DNA of 51,973 bases, taken from Patescibacteria group bacterium. Its GTDB lineage: Bacteria; Patescibacteriota; Saccharimonadia; Saccharimonadales; Saccharimonadaceae. The first letter of the stretch is position 1; each line of letters begins with the position of its first letter. The stretch is from the NCBI GenBank assembly GCA_004322265.1, contig SCSZ01000021.1, positions 1 to 51,973 of the forward strand, in the 5' to 3' direction. Positions 38,524 to 48,444 of this stretch are shown one piece after another. Below the pieces are notes generated by a model. That model saw only the letters and a list, made by a program, of their open reading frames with translations. It was not told the origin of the DNA and searched no databases. A program made the position numbers and the translations under genes.

Positions 38524-40290
38524 TTACTCCTCTATAAATCCACCAGATTGGTGAGCCCATAGTTTTGCGTACGTTCCCTTCTTTGCAAGAAGTTCTGCGT
38601 GCGTACCTTGCTCGACAATTTTCCCGTCATCAAGGACGACGATACGGTCGAGCTTGGCGATTGTCGATAGACGATGTGCAATAACAATACTTGTTCGATT
38701 AGTCATGAGTTTTTTAAGAGCGTCTTGAATCAGTTTTTCGCTTTCACTATCAAGTGCCGAGGTTGCCTCGTCGAGTAATAGAATTGGCGCATCCTTGAGT
38801 ATGGCTCGAGCGATTGCAACGCGTTGCCTCTGGCCACCTGACAATTTAACACCACGTTCACCGACGACGGTATCAAGACCTTTGGATAACTTTTCAATGA
38901 ACTCAAGTGCGTTAGCAGATTTTGCAGCGGCAAGGATTTCTTGATCAGTTGCGCCTTGTCTGCCATACGCAATATTTTCACGTAGCGAACGATGAAATAA
39001 CATAGGTTCCTGGGCAACGTAGGCGATATGGCGACGAAGGTCCGCCTGAGCAACTTTGTCGATTGGTTGGTTATCGATTCTGATTTCTCCACTATCAACA
39101 TCACTGAATCGTAGGAGCAGGCGAGTAAGTGTTGTCTTGCCCGATCCAGATCGTCCGACGAGTCCGATTCGTTCGCCTGCCTTGATATCAATCGAAAAGT
39201 TTCTAAATAATGCTGAATCATTTTCCTCGTGGGTGAACGTTACGTTATCAAAAACCACGTTGCCGGCAGTAATAGTCAGAGGCTGTGGATTATCAATATC
39301 TTTGAGTTCGATCTCTTCATCGAGTGTGCTGATCATTGGTCCAGCGTCGCCAATAATTCGTACATAGGAACGTGTGATATTTCCGACCGACCAAAGTTGA
39401 GCGACAACATTTAACGTATAGCTAATGACCAGATAGACAACGCCAATATTAGCAAGGTGATGCTCGGTTGCAAAGATTGCTGCAACGAAGGCAGCGATAT
39501 TCATAACAGTCATCATCGCGCCAAATGACCCGGTAATCAGTAGGACGCTCTTCATTTCTTTCATGCTAGCCACACGCAGGATTGCAATCAGGTTTTTGTA
39601 TCCCTTGAGCTCTGTGTCCTCTGCGGAAAATGATTTAACGATAGCAATGTTACTGACAACGTCAGCGAAGTAGGCGGTGGAGGCGCTTGATTTCTCTGCC
39701 ACATCGCGGCTAATTGGTGCGATAGAAGACTGTAGTTTTACAATCACACTGATTATGATGATCGAAAGGATTGCCAGTACCAGACCATATTGCCAGAAAA
39801 TAAATCCAAGAGCCGTACACACGGACAGAACCGTCGCGGTAATTGGGATTGCAGTAAACACGAGTGTATCCCAGAATCGTTCGATTGATCCGTTCAACTT
39901 ACTGGAGTTTGACACCATACTTCCGCTCATATTATTGGCATGATATCCCATACTTTTTTTAGTCAAATGATCGAGTACGCGCGCTGCGACGGTTGCTTGC
40001 ATTTTAGTTTCCGCAAAGTAACTCATCGCAATAGTGAGTCGAATCGCAACAATATCGCCAAAGACTAAGATAATTGCATATCCAACCAGCAGACCAACAC
40101 TTCCTTGGAGCGTTGCCGAGCCGTTTGCTACTTCGGTCAGTAGACGAGATACAAAGATCGGTGCAATTGTTGTGGTAAGAACCGCAAAGGCAATTTGTAC
40201 GAAGATCATAGAGAACGTGAGCAATGGGGCTACTTTGCGTAGTCCGAACAAAAATTCCACAACTCGTCGTGATGAATGAATTCTAGCCAT
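38524..40290 (-). CDS. ABC transporter, fused permease/ATP-binding protein
   Basis: Six-TM N-terminus; GLVGRSGSGKTTLTRLLLRF, LSGGQRQRVAIARAILKDAPILLLDEATSALDSESEKLIQ. Confidence 0.93.
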   Translation of the reverse strand: MARIHSSRRVVEFLFGLRKVAPLLTFSMIFVQIAFAVLTTTIAPIFVSRLLTEVANGSATLQGSVGLLVGYAIILVFGDIVAIRLTIAMSYFAETKMQATVAARVLDHLTKKSMGYHANNMSGSMVSNSSKLNGSIERFWDTLVFTAIPITATVLSVCTALGFIFWQYGLVLAILSIIIISVIVKLQSSIAPISRDVAEKSSASTAYFADVVSNIAIVKSFSAEDTELKGYKNLIAILRVASMKEMKSVLLITGSFGAMMTVMNIAAFVAAIFATEHHLANIGVVYLVISYTLNVVAQLWSVGNITRSYVRIIGDAGPMISTLDEEIELKDIDNPQPLTITAGNVVFDNVTFTHEENDSALFRNFSIDIKAGERIGLVGRSGSGKTTLTRLLLRFSDVDSGEIRIDNQPIDKVAQADLRRHIAYVAQEPMLFHRSLRENIAYGRQGATDQEILAAAKSANALEFIEKLSKGLDTVVGERGVKLSGGQRQRVAIARAILKDAPILLLDEATSALDSESEKLIQDALKKLMTNRTSIVIAHRLSTIAKLDRIVVLDDGKIVEQGTHAELLAKKGTYAKLWAHQSGGFIEE

Positions 40291-40338
40291 ATCTCTTTAC
40301 CAGTATACTCTGTAAACAAAACGTCTATAATAGGTAGT

Positions 40339-40833
40339 GTGAAAGATGTAAGTAAAAAAATCCGCGAACAGCCCTGGTTTGAAACAGTCTATAAAATTGG
40401 TGTTGGCATCAAGGGATTTGATGGTCTCGTCGAATTGCTCACTGGTGTTGCACTACTTATTTCGCCTTCACTTGTTCATACCGTGTTGAGTGCGGTGGCT
40501 AGTGAGGTTGGCGAGAGGCACGGTAGTGTTTTTCACTTTATAGCAGATTATATAGCACGCATTGATAACGACTTATCGAAAAGCGGACTCGTATTTCTGA
40601 TTATTTTCCTGATAACTCACGGCTTAGTGAAACTCGCATTGGTCTATTGTTTATTAAAAGAAATCGTCAAGGCATATCCAGTCGCACTTGGTATCTTAGT
40701 ACTATTTCTCGTTTATCAAGTATATGTTTTTATTTTGCAACCAAGTATTGGCATGGGACTCTTTACGTTTCTGGACGTACTTATTATCTGGCTCGTCTGG
40801 GGTGAGTACCAAGATCTTAGAGCCAAAAAATGA
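40339..40833 (+). CDS. DUF2127-like membrane protein
   Basis: VGIKGFDGLVELLTGVALL plus multiple TM segments; GTG at 40339 is a more plausible start than 40276, which overlaps the divergent ABC gene. Confidence 0.7.
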   Translation: MKDVSKKIREQPWFETVYKIGVGIKGFDGLVELLTGVALLISPSLVHTVLSAVASEVGERHGSVFHFIADYIARIDNDLSKSGLVFLIIFLITHGLVKLALVYCLLKEIVKAYPVALGILVLFLVYQVYVFILQPSIGMGLFTFLDVLIIWLVWGEYQDLRAKK

Positions 40834-40850
40834 TATAATATACGCTGCTC

Positions 40851-41756
40851 ATGGAAAAAATATTGCTTTATTACAAGTTCACTCCGATCGCTGATCCAGC
40901 GACTGTTCGGTTGTGGCAAAAAACACTAACTGAGAGCCTCGGACTTCGGGGTAGGATTCTTATTGCGACGCATGGTATCAACGGTACAGTGGGCGGAGAC
41001 ATCGAATCCCTAAAGAAATACATTAAGACAACTAAAGAGTTTCCTGGCTTTAAAGACATGGTATTTAAGTGGAGTGATGGCAAGGCTGATGACTTCCCTC
41101 GGATGAGTGTAAAGGTTAGGCGTGAGCTCGTTGGGTTTCAAAATGCGGATGATGAATTTTCAGTTGATGAAAGTGGTGTAATTGGCAGCGGCAAGCACCT
41201 CAAGCCAAAACAAGTTCATGAGTTAGTAGAAAAATATGGTGATGACGTTGTGTTCTTCGACGGACGAAATGAGCATGAGGCTAAAATAGGCAAGTTCAAG
41301 AATGCGGTCGTACCAAACACGAACACATCACGAGATTTTATTAATGAACTCGAGAGCGACAAATACGACAAATATAAAAATAAAAAAATTGTAACATATT
41401 GCACGGGTGGTATTCGCTGTGAAGTGATCTCAGCAATGATGAAAAAGCGTGGTTTTAATGACGTCTATCAAATCGACGGTGGAATTGTAAAATACGGCGA
41501 AACGTATGGCGATGATGGACTATGGGAGGGAAGCCTGCGAGTGTTTGATAACCGAATGACGGTCGATTTCAGCGATCACGCGAAAGTTATTGGCGTTTGT
41601 AGTCATTGCAAAGGTCCAACGAACAACTACGAGAATTGTGCGTGGGCTAACTGTAATGATCTTGTCTTGATCTGTCTAAATTGTAAACAAAATCCGGACC
41701 TCCTGTTCCATACAGACATGTGTCGTCAGAACGCAATGGCTAGCGCCACTGTATAA
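40851..41756 (+). CDS. trhO: Rhodanese-domain tRNA uridine hydroxylase-like protein (TrhO/YceA)
   Basis: ILLYYKFTPIADP, RGRILIATHGINGTVGG, KIVTYCTGGIRCEVISAMMKKRGFNDVYQIDGGIVKYGE, C-terminal Cys cluster. Confidence 0.88.
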   Translation: MEKILLYYKFTPIADPATVRLWQKTLTESLGLRGRILIATHGINGTVGGDIESLKKYIKTTKEFPGFKDMVFKWSDGKADDFPRMSVKVRRELVGFQNADDEFSVDESGVIGSGKHLKPKQVHELVEKYGDDVVFFDGRNEHEAKIGKFKNAVVPNTNTSRDFINELESDKYDKYKNKKIVTYCTGGIRCEVISAMMKKRGFNDVYQIDGGIVKYGETYGDDGLWEGSLRVFDNRMTVDFSDHAKVIGVCSHCKGPTNNYENCAWANCNDLVLICLNCKQNPDLLFHTDMCRQNAMASATV

Positions 41757-41763
41757 TAGAAGG

Positions 41764-43320
41764 GTGAATACCAAACTCGAAGCCAAACTAAAAACACTGC
41801 CTAGGTCTCCTGGTGTCTACTTTCATAAGGACAAAACAGGCGAGGTTATTTATGTTGGCAAGGCAGCGGTCCTGAAAAACCGAGTCAAACAATATTTTCA
41901 AAGTACGCGTGATATGGATATCAAAACACGAGCGCTTGTTGCTGAGATTGATGATACCGATTGGGTTGAGACCGAGAGTGAGATTGATGCATTATTTCTC
42001 GAGAGCGAAATGGTCAAGCGCTACATGCCGCGCTTCAATATTCTACTTCGCGACGATAAATCACAGCTATTTGTTCGTATTGATATGAAAAGTGAGTGGC
42101 CACATGTGGCCTTTACGCGTAACCCCGCAGACGATGGAGCTGATTACTACGGGCCATATTATAATGGCTACGCAGTCAAAAAAGCGCTTCGTTATCTTCG
42201 TAAAATTTTTCCGTATTATACCAAGCCAGTTAAAGCGTCCGAAAGAGTCGATCTTGATGTTCATATCGGACTTAGTCCGCGGCCAGGTACATCGAGTGAA
42301 GAGTATAAAACGACATTACGAAAACTGGTTCGTTACATGGAGGGTGGACGAAAAGCACTCGCAAAAGAATTAGAAAAAGAAATGCATTTGGCAGCAAAGC
42401 TTCATGATTTTGAGAACGCCGCTAGCTTACGCAATAAGATTCGCGATCTGCGTGAACTACAAAGTCGCATTATGTTTGGCGACAGGGAATTCATGGACAT
42501 CAGTAAAGATAAAGCATTAACCGCGCTAGTTGAATTATTTCAACTCACCAAAATTCCTGTCCGAATTGAGGGCTATGATATTAGTCATATGAGCGGGACA
42601 AATGTTGTCGCGAGTATGGTCGTATTCACCAATGGTGTTAGCGATCGTGCCAACTACCGTAAATTCAAGACCAAGATTGAACAGAACGATGATTATTACA
42701 ATATCTATGAGACATTATCCAGGCGGACCAGTGAAAAAAATATGAAGTCATGGGGTAAACCAGACCTCATCCTCATTGACGGTGGCAAGGGCCAGCTCGA
42801 CGCAGCACTCAAGGCGCTCGAAGAAAGAGGTCTCCTGATCCCGACAATCAGTATTGCCAAGCGTGAGGAAGAAATAGTCGTTCACGCGACACGTTCAAAT
42901 ATAAATACCGAAAATTTGGTAAGTATGATCAAAACACCGAACAACAATGTTGCTGTGTCGCGTGAGGGTGAGTACTACATTGTGAATCTCCATCCTGGAC
43001 AAATTAATGCGTCGTCGCATTCGGGCAATCTTCGTGGCTCGAACACTTTTTCGACGTATTCTGATGTTACAAAATTATTTCAACGTATCCGGGATGAATC
43101 CCATCGTTTTGCGATCAGCTATCACACAGTATTAAAACGCGCCAAACAAACAGCGAGCATGCTCGACGAAGTGCCTGGCATTGGTCCCGTAACTCGTCGG
43201 ACACTTATCCGAAAGTTCGGCAGTCTGCGCGGTGTTCAGGCGGCAACAAAAGAACAACTTGTTGATGCAATTGGTTTATCTAAGGCAACTCTTTTGATCC
43301 CATATTTGCAAGCGCCATAA
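41764..43320 (+). CDS. uvrC: UvrABC system protein C
   Basis: GIY-YIG: LPRSPGVYFHKDKTGEVIYVGKAAVLKNRVKQYF; UVR motif; DLILIDGGKGQLDAAL; HhH VPGIGPVTRRTLIRKFGS. Confidence 0.94.
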   Translation: MNTKLEAKLKTLPRSPGVYFHKDKTGEVIYVGKAAVLKNRVKQYFQSTRDMDIKTRALVAEIDDTDWVETESEIDALFLESEMVKRYMPRFNILLRDDKSQLFVRIDMKSEWPHVAFTRNPADDGADYYGPYYNGYAVKKALRYLRKIFPYYTKPVKASERVDLDVHIGLSPRPGTSSEEYKTTLRKLVRYMEGGRKALAKELEKEMHLAAKLHDFENAASLRNKIRDLRELQSRIMFGDREFMDISKDKALTALVELFQLTKIPVRIEGYDISHMSGTNVVASMVVFTNGVSDRANYRKFKTKIEQNDDYYNIYETLSRRTSEKNMKSWGKPDLILIDGGKGQLDAALKALEERGLLIPTISIAKREEEIVVHATRSNINTENLVSMIKTPNNNVAVSREGEYYIVNLHPGQINASSHSGNLRGSNTFSTYSDVTKLFQRIRDESHRFAISYHTVLKRAKQTASMLDEVPGIGPVTRRTLIRKFGSLRGVQAATKEQLVDAIGLSKATLLIPYLQAP

Positions 43321-43355
43321 CCCTTATGCTATAGTTGCATAAACAGGGGTTTTAC

Positions 43356-45842
43356 ATGCGTTTACGTGGGCAAAGTAGTGGCGATAAGTTAGGCTTTACG
43401 ATCATTGAGCTTGTTGTTGTCGTTGCGATTATTGCAATTTTAGCCACTATTTCAATTTTGGGGTATGGAGCGTGGAGAACAACTACTCTTGCGACACAGG
43501 TAAAGAGTGATTTATCAAGTGTGGTGTCTGCCATGGAAAACTACCGCACGTTTAATAACGGCTATCCTGCGCTGACCGGTACCATTGTGTCGGGCTGTTC
43601 TGGCACAGCACCCGCAACATCCATACAGTCAGTTCTATCAACGATTACTCCTAGTAAGAACGACTGCCTAACACTGTCGTCGGATTCAACCACAACATCC
43701 TATTGTGTCGATGGCGTGAGTACTGATAATCCTACAGCAACCTACTACGTTGCATCGGAGACCAAGGACCAAGGTGCGCTATCGGGTACTTGTGCTACTC
43801 GACCAGGCCAAACGCTGCCGGGTGTTCCAACTGGTCTTGCAACAACCACTGTTGCAAGCACGACTGTCGGCTTGACGTGGTCGGCAGGCTCTGGAGGGAC
43901 TCCTTCGAGTTACACCGCACAGTGTGCGAGTGATAATGCATTTATTCTAAATTTTGGTCAAGCGACCGTCAGCTCAACAACGGCTACTGTAACAGGTTTG
44001 GCCGCATCATCTACCCATTACTGTCGAGTAAAGGCGACAAATGGCGCTGGTGATAGTGCGTGGTCAACAGTAATCTCGACGAATACAAATGCCTACCAAC
44101 CACCATCAGGGTTTGCATTTAACGGTACGACCATCTCAAGTATTACATTGGGCTGGACTGCGAATATTGACGCAAACACCTATACACTGCAGTGTGCTAC
44201 AGACATAGGCTTTAGTTCTGGGGTAGTATCAGCCTCAGTGCCAGGTGCCACAGTTACATGGCAATTTAATAGCTTACCACCAAACACAACCTACTATTGT
44301 CGCATTAATACGGTTAATCCAATTGGTACAAGTGCATGGTCATCAACCATTAACTCAGCGACACTTAATTATTATGGTTCACTTGCGGTCGGCACGTCGA
44401 TTGAAGGCTACTGGACAAGTGCTCCGACTGGATACTTACTCGAGGATGGTTCGGCAGTTTCGCGTACGACATACTCATCCTTATTTGCCGTCATAGGTAC
44501 GACATATGGCGCGGGTGATGGATCGACCACATTCAATGTGCCAGATTCAAGAGGTAAAACATATGTCAACAAACTAACGAGTGATACGTATTTTGGAACA
44601 CTTGGTCAATCGGTTGGCTCTAAAACAGTTACGTTGCTTCTGAGCCAAATCCCACTTCATACTCATACGCAGTATGTAGGAAATGTCGATGACAAGAATT
44701 TCACAGGATATTTGATCGCAGGTCAGTATCCACCAGGCGACGGCCCAGGCCTCTACAATCCGGGCACAGTAACAGGTGCGACAGGAGGAGGTGGTGCTCA
44801 CAATAATATACAGCCATCAATCGTCAAAAAGTACGCAATCAAATATGCTCAAATTGACGCAGCCGCCTCAACGCTACCGGCTGGCAGCTCAAGCCATGGC
44901 TATTGGACATCCGCGCCAACTGGATACTTACTAGAGGATGGCTCAGCTGTCTCACGAACAACCTACGCAACATTATTCAGCGCTATAGGAACCACCTACG
45001 GTGCGGGGGATGGTTCCACGACTTTTAACCTCCCTGACTCACGATCTCGCGCGAGTGTTAACCTGAGCTCGACAGATGCTGAGTTTAACACCATGGGCGA
45101 AAAGTACGGTGAAGAAAACCATACATTATCAATTAATGAGTTGCCTTCTCATAATCACCCTGTATTTATCGGGACGACTGATGACAAAAACTGGACAGGA
45201 TATACGACTGGTGCCAATCAATATTCACCTGCAGACTCGGGAGGGGCACCACAAAATACAGGAGACGTGACAGGTAACACAGGTAGTGGTGGCTCATCGT
45301 CCTTTAGCGTTGTACAGCCATCAATTGTTCAAAACTCTGCGATTAAATACACAGCCGCGACAACGGGCAGTAGCGTTGCTGTTAATGTCGGCACGTCTCT
45401 GCCAGGCTATTGGGCATCAGTACCTAGTGGGTATCTCGCTGAGGATGGTTCAGCGGTTTCACGCTCCACGTATGCGTCACTTTTTGCGATTATTGGGACG
45501 ACCTATGGTGCAGGTGATGGCTCAACAACGTTTAACCTTCCAGATTCAAGGGGCTGTGTAGGTGTCAACTTGAACCCATCAGATGCAGAGTTTAATACCA
45601 TGGGTGAAAAATACGGAGAAAAAGCCCATACTTTGACAATTGCCGAAATGCCATCTCATACTCACACAATGAGTGTTGGAACAGTCGATGATCAAAACTT
45701 TACGAGTGGTGCTGGGCAGTATGCGCCAGCTGATGGGGGCGGTGCATATAATACCGGAATTCTTACAGGCAACACGGGTGGTGGTCAAGCATTTAACATC
45801 ATTCAGAACTCAATTGTAAAATTATTTGTCATTAAGTATTAA
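43356..45842 (+). CDS. Type IV pilin-like protein with two FN3 domains and three tandem phage tail-collar-like domains
   Basis: Prepilin signal GDKLGFTIIELVVVVAIIAILATISILGYGAW; FN3 repeats; three copies of GYWxSxPxGYLxEDGSAVSRxTYxxLFxxIGTTYGAGDGSTTFNxPDSR...HxH. Confidence 0.88.
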   Translation: MRLRGQSSGDKLGFTIIELVVVVAIIAILATISILGYGAWRTTTLATQVKSDLSSVVSAMENYRTFNNGYPALTGTIVSGCSGTAPATSIQSVLSTITPSKNDCLTLSSDSTTTSYCVDGVSTDNPTATYYVASETKDQGALSGTCATRPGQTLPGVPTGLATTTVASTTVGLTWSAGSGGTPSSYTAQCASDNAFILNFGQATVSSTTATVTGLAASSTHYCRVKATNGAGDSAWSTVISTNTNAYQPPSGFAFNGTTISSITLGWTANIDANTYTLQCATDIGFSSGVVSASVPGATVTWQFNSLPPNTTYYCRINTVNPIGTSAWSSTINSATLNYYGSLAVGTSIEGYWTSAPTGYLLEDGSAVSRTTYSSLFAVIGTTYGAGDGSTTFNVPDSRGKTYVNKLTSDTYFGTLGQSVGSKTVTLLLSQIPLHTHTQYVGNVDDKNFTGYLIAGQYPPGDGPGLYNPGTVTGATGGGGAHNNIQPSIVKKYAIKYAQIDAAASTLPAGSSSHGYWTSAPTGYLLEDGSAVSRTTYATLFSAIGTTYGAGDGSTTFNLPDSRSRASVNLSSTDAEFNTMGEKYGEENHTLSINELPSHNHPVFIGTTDDKNWTGYTTGANQYSPADSGGAPQNTGDVTGNTGSGGSSSFSVVQPSIVQNSAIKYTAATTGSSVAVNVGTSLPGYWASVPSGYLAEDGSAVSRSTYASLFAIIGTTYGAGDGSTTFNLPDSRGCVGVNLNPSDAEFNTMGEKYGEKAHTLTIAEMPSHTHTMSVGTVDDQNFTSGAGQYAPADGGGAYNTGILTGNTGGGQAFNIIQNSIVKLFVIKY
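44376..45840 (+). repeat. Three tandem tail-collar-like coding repeats, about 160 codons each
   Basis: Repeat starts near 44376, 44873 and 45385; each carries an HxH motif (PLHTHT, PSHNHP, PSHTHT). Confidence 0.85.
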
Positions 45843-45855
45843 GCAGAAAGCTATT

Positions 45856-46815
45856 ATGGAAAACGATCCAATACCTGTACCGAAATCACCAAGTTTTAAC
45901 AAGCGAAAAGTATTGTTGATTATTGTTAGCGTTGTTATGGTACTGATTGTTAGTGTTATCGCCGTATTCATTCTTCGATGGCTAACACTGTCAAGTGAAG
46001 TTAAAGCAGTACTCGAATCAGTACCATCAGCAATGACAACGGCAAGTGCTGAAGGTGGTAATGGCTATCCTATGGCGATACCACTGTCTGTCAAAACTGA
46101 TACGCACGTTACTTTAAGTGGTGGCGGTACCTTCGACGGAACAATATACTGTGTTACTGGTGCTTACAATACCGACCAGTCGATCATATATCACGTCAGT
46201 TCATCAAATGCGCAAGTTGCGTCCGGTGCGTGTGCACCTGTTGTGAAAGTTTCGAAACCAACATCCGTCCTGTCGCCAATCCAAGGTATTGTGAGCCCTA
46301 GCCAAGTCGGGGTTACATGGTTACCAGTAAAAGATGCAGCTAGCTATAGCGTTCAGTGTGCAACAGATCAGAGCTTCACCCAAAATGTTACGAAATCAAC
46401 CGCTGCTGCCAATCAAAACCAATGTATTAACTTACATCCACTAACAACATACTACGCACGTGTGCGAGCAAATAATAGCGCAGGAGCAGGACCATGGTCT
46501 CAACCAATCGTACTGAAGACTACCGTTTTATCAGTTGCGCCAGACGGACTAACCATTACCGTAAAATCGGCAACAGACGCTACATACTCCTGGTTGCCAG
46601 TAAGTGGTGCGACAAGTTATGTTTTGCAAGGATCAACGGATACAAGCTATGAAAATGATGTGATCACAAAAACAGTAACAACTACGTCCGGGACATTAAC
46701 GGGGCTAAAGCCTCATACTGTGTACTACTTCCATGTTAAAGCGGTTACAGCGCAATTTGACGCAGCGCACGCTGCTTACTCTGGCGGTGTTGGCATACTG
46801 ACACTCGCTCGTTAA
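45856..46815 (+). CDS. Membrane-anchored pilin-head-like protein with FN3 domains, no prepilin motif
   Basis: One TM then SSEVKAVLESVPSAM...GNGYPM...IYCVTGAY...ASGAC, aligning with the pilin head of the upstream gene; two FN3-like domains. Confidence 0.75.
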   Translation: MENDPIPVPKSPSFNKRKVLLIIVSVVMVLIVSVIAVFILRWLTLSSEVKAVLESVPSAMTTASAEGGNGYPMAIPLSVKTDTHVTLSGGGTFDGTIYCVTGAYNTDQSIIYHVSSSNAQVASGACAPVVKVSKPTSVLSPIQGIVSPSQVGVTWLPVKDAASYSVQCATDQSFTQNVTKSTAAANQNQCINLHPLTTYYARVRANNSAGAGPWSQPIVLKTTVLSVAPDGLTITVKSATDATYSWLPVSGATSYVLQGSTDTSYENDVITKTVTTTSGTLTGLKPHTVYYFHVKAVTAQFDAAHAAYSGGVGILTLAR

Positions 46816-46835
46816 ATGCTGGTACACTGGTTATA

Positions 46836-48035
46836 ATGAACAGTAATTTTTTTCAAGCTAACCGTGCACGCTTAGCAAACAATATAAATGGACCAATTGT
46901 ATTGTCGGCTAACCACCAAATGCAGCGGAGTAATGATGCAGCATTCGGATTTGAACAAGAGGCAAACTTTTGGTATCTAACTGGTATTACTGCGCCAGAT
47001 TGGTGGGTGATTATTGACGGGACTAAAAGCATACTTGTAGTTCCCGAAATTGATGATATTCATCAAGTGTTTAATGGAAGCCTGAGCGTTAGCAACGCAA
47101 TGAAAATCAGTGGGATTGACGAAGTAATATCGCGCCGTGAAGCGCAGGATATACTTCAGCATATCGCTCGAACGAAAAACGTTGTTTACGCCCTTGGTTC
47201 GGACCCTCACGAAAAGTTTTATGACTTTGTCGTTAATCCTGCTAGAAAGGACATGTATAAATACCTAAAGAAAATATTCGCGGACGTTCGTGATTGTCGG
47301 ATGGACTTAGCGAAGCTTCGTGCAACTAAGCAACCCATTGAAATAGATGCAATAAAGAAAGCAATCAAACTCACGAACGAAGCATTTCGTGAAGTTCAAC
47401 CAAAGCTTGCAAACCTAAAATACGAATATCAAGTTGAAGCAGAATTTAGCTATAGGTTTAGAAATGCTGGCTCGTCAGGTCATGCGTACGATCCTATTGT
47501 GGCAAGTGGTGCTAATGCAGTTACGCTACACTATAACTCAAACAGCGAACGACTCAAAAATAACTCACTGCTGCTACTTGATATCGGGGCAAGAGTCGAT
47601 GGATATGCTGCTGACATCACTCGTACCTATGCAATCGGTGCGCCGACTAAACGTCAACTTGATGTACATCGAGCTGTCGAAAAAGCCCAGCAAGCTATTA
47701 TCGCACTGCTACAACCAGGACTGTCTGTCAAAGATTATCAAGCGTTCGTCGATACAATTATGCAAGATGCACTCATCGGCTTAGGTCTTATCAAATCACG
47801 CGACGATCAAGCAAACTATCGTAAGTATTTTCCTCACGCAATTAGCCATGGTCTCGGGATTGACGTGCATGACAGTCTTGGCGGTCCTGTAGAGTTTTTG
47901 CCTGGTATGATGCTGACAGTCGAACCCGGCATCTACATTCCCGAAGAAGGAATTGGCGTCCGGATTGAGGATGATATCTTGATAACAGAAACCGGCCACC
48001 AAAATCTATCAGCATCGTTACCCACCTCTTTGTGA
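46836..48035 (+). CDS. pepP: Xaa-Pro aminopeptidase (M24B)
   Basis: FEQEANFWYLTGI, LLLDIGARVDGYAADITRTYAIG, HAISHGLGIDVHD, MMLTVEPGIYIPEEGIGVRIEDDILIT. Confidence 0.93.
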   Translation: MNSNFFQANRARLANNINGPIVLSANHQMQRSNDAAFGFEQEANFWYLTGITAPDWWVIIDGTKSILVVPEIDDIHQVFNGSLSVSNAMKISGIDEVISRREAQDILQHIARTKNVVYALGSDPHEKFYDFVVNPARKDMYKYLKKIFADVRDCRMDLAKLRATKQPIEIDAIKKAIKLTNEAFREVQPKLANLKYEYQVEAEFSYRFRNAGSSGHAYDPIVASGANAVTLHYNSNSERLKNNSLLLLDIGARVDGYAADITRTYAIGAPTKRQLDVHRAVEKAQQAIIALLQPGLSVKDYQAFVDTIMQDALIGLGLIKSRDDQANYRKYFPHAISHGLGIDVHDSLGGPVEFLPGMMLTVEPGIYIPEEGIGVRIEDDILITETGHQNLSASLPTSL

Positions 48036-48051
48036 TATACTAAAAATAGTA

Positions 48052-48444
48052 ATGAGACGACAATTTCTCGTATTTTTAGTTCGATGGGTACTGAACTCTT
48101 TCGGGTTGTGGATTGCTGTTCGTGTCTTTGGAACAGGATACAATACGAACGTAACTGCTGGCGTATGGGGATTTTTATTTGCTGGTCTCATTTTCTCGAT
48201 CATCAATAGTATTTTGAAGCCAATTACAGTTATTTTCGCGTTGCCGGCGATTTTATTGACGCTCGGTTTATTTATGTTAGTCGTTAATGGTCTGATGGTT
48301 TATATCTCACTCAAACTTGCACCTGGGCTCTCTATGTCGTTTATCAACTCAATTCTGACTGGAATGTTACTGAGTCTGATAAACTATATAGTAAGTGCAG
48401 CATTAGAATTACGACAACCTACGGAGGCAGGGGACAAATCATGA
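48052..48444 (+). CDS. Phage holin family IV-type (PF04020-like) membrane protein
   Basis: Four hydrophobic segments; FAGLIFSIINSILKPITVIFALPAILLTLGLFMLVVNGLMVYI. Confidence 0.85.
   Translation: MRRQFLVFLVRWVLNSFGLWIAVRVFGTGYNTNVTAGVWGFLFAGLIFSIINSILKPITVIFALPAILLTLGLFMLVVNGLMVYISLKLAPGLSMSFINSILTGMLLSLINYIVSAALELRQPTEAGDKS

Noticed and set aside
44376-45840. Tail-collar repeats as evidence of a prophage
   Set aside because: They are fused to a pilin signal in one ORF and no capsid, terminase, portal or integrase genes are nearby
48052-48444. Phage holin annotation as evidence of a prophage or lysis cassette
   Set aside because: This holin-named membrane family is widespread in non-phage chromosomal contexts; neighbours are pepP and secG
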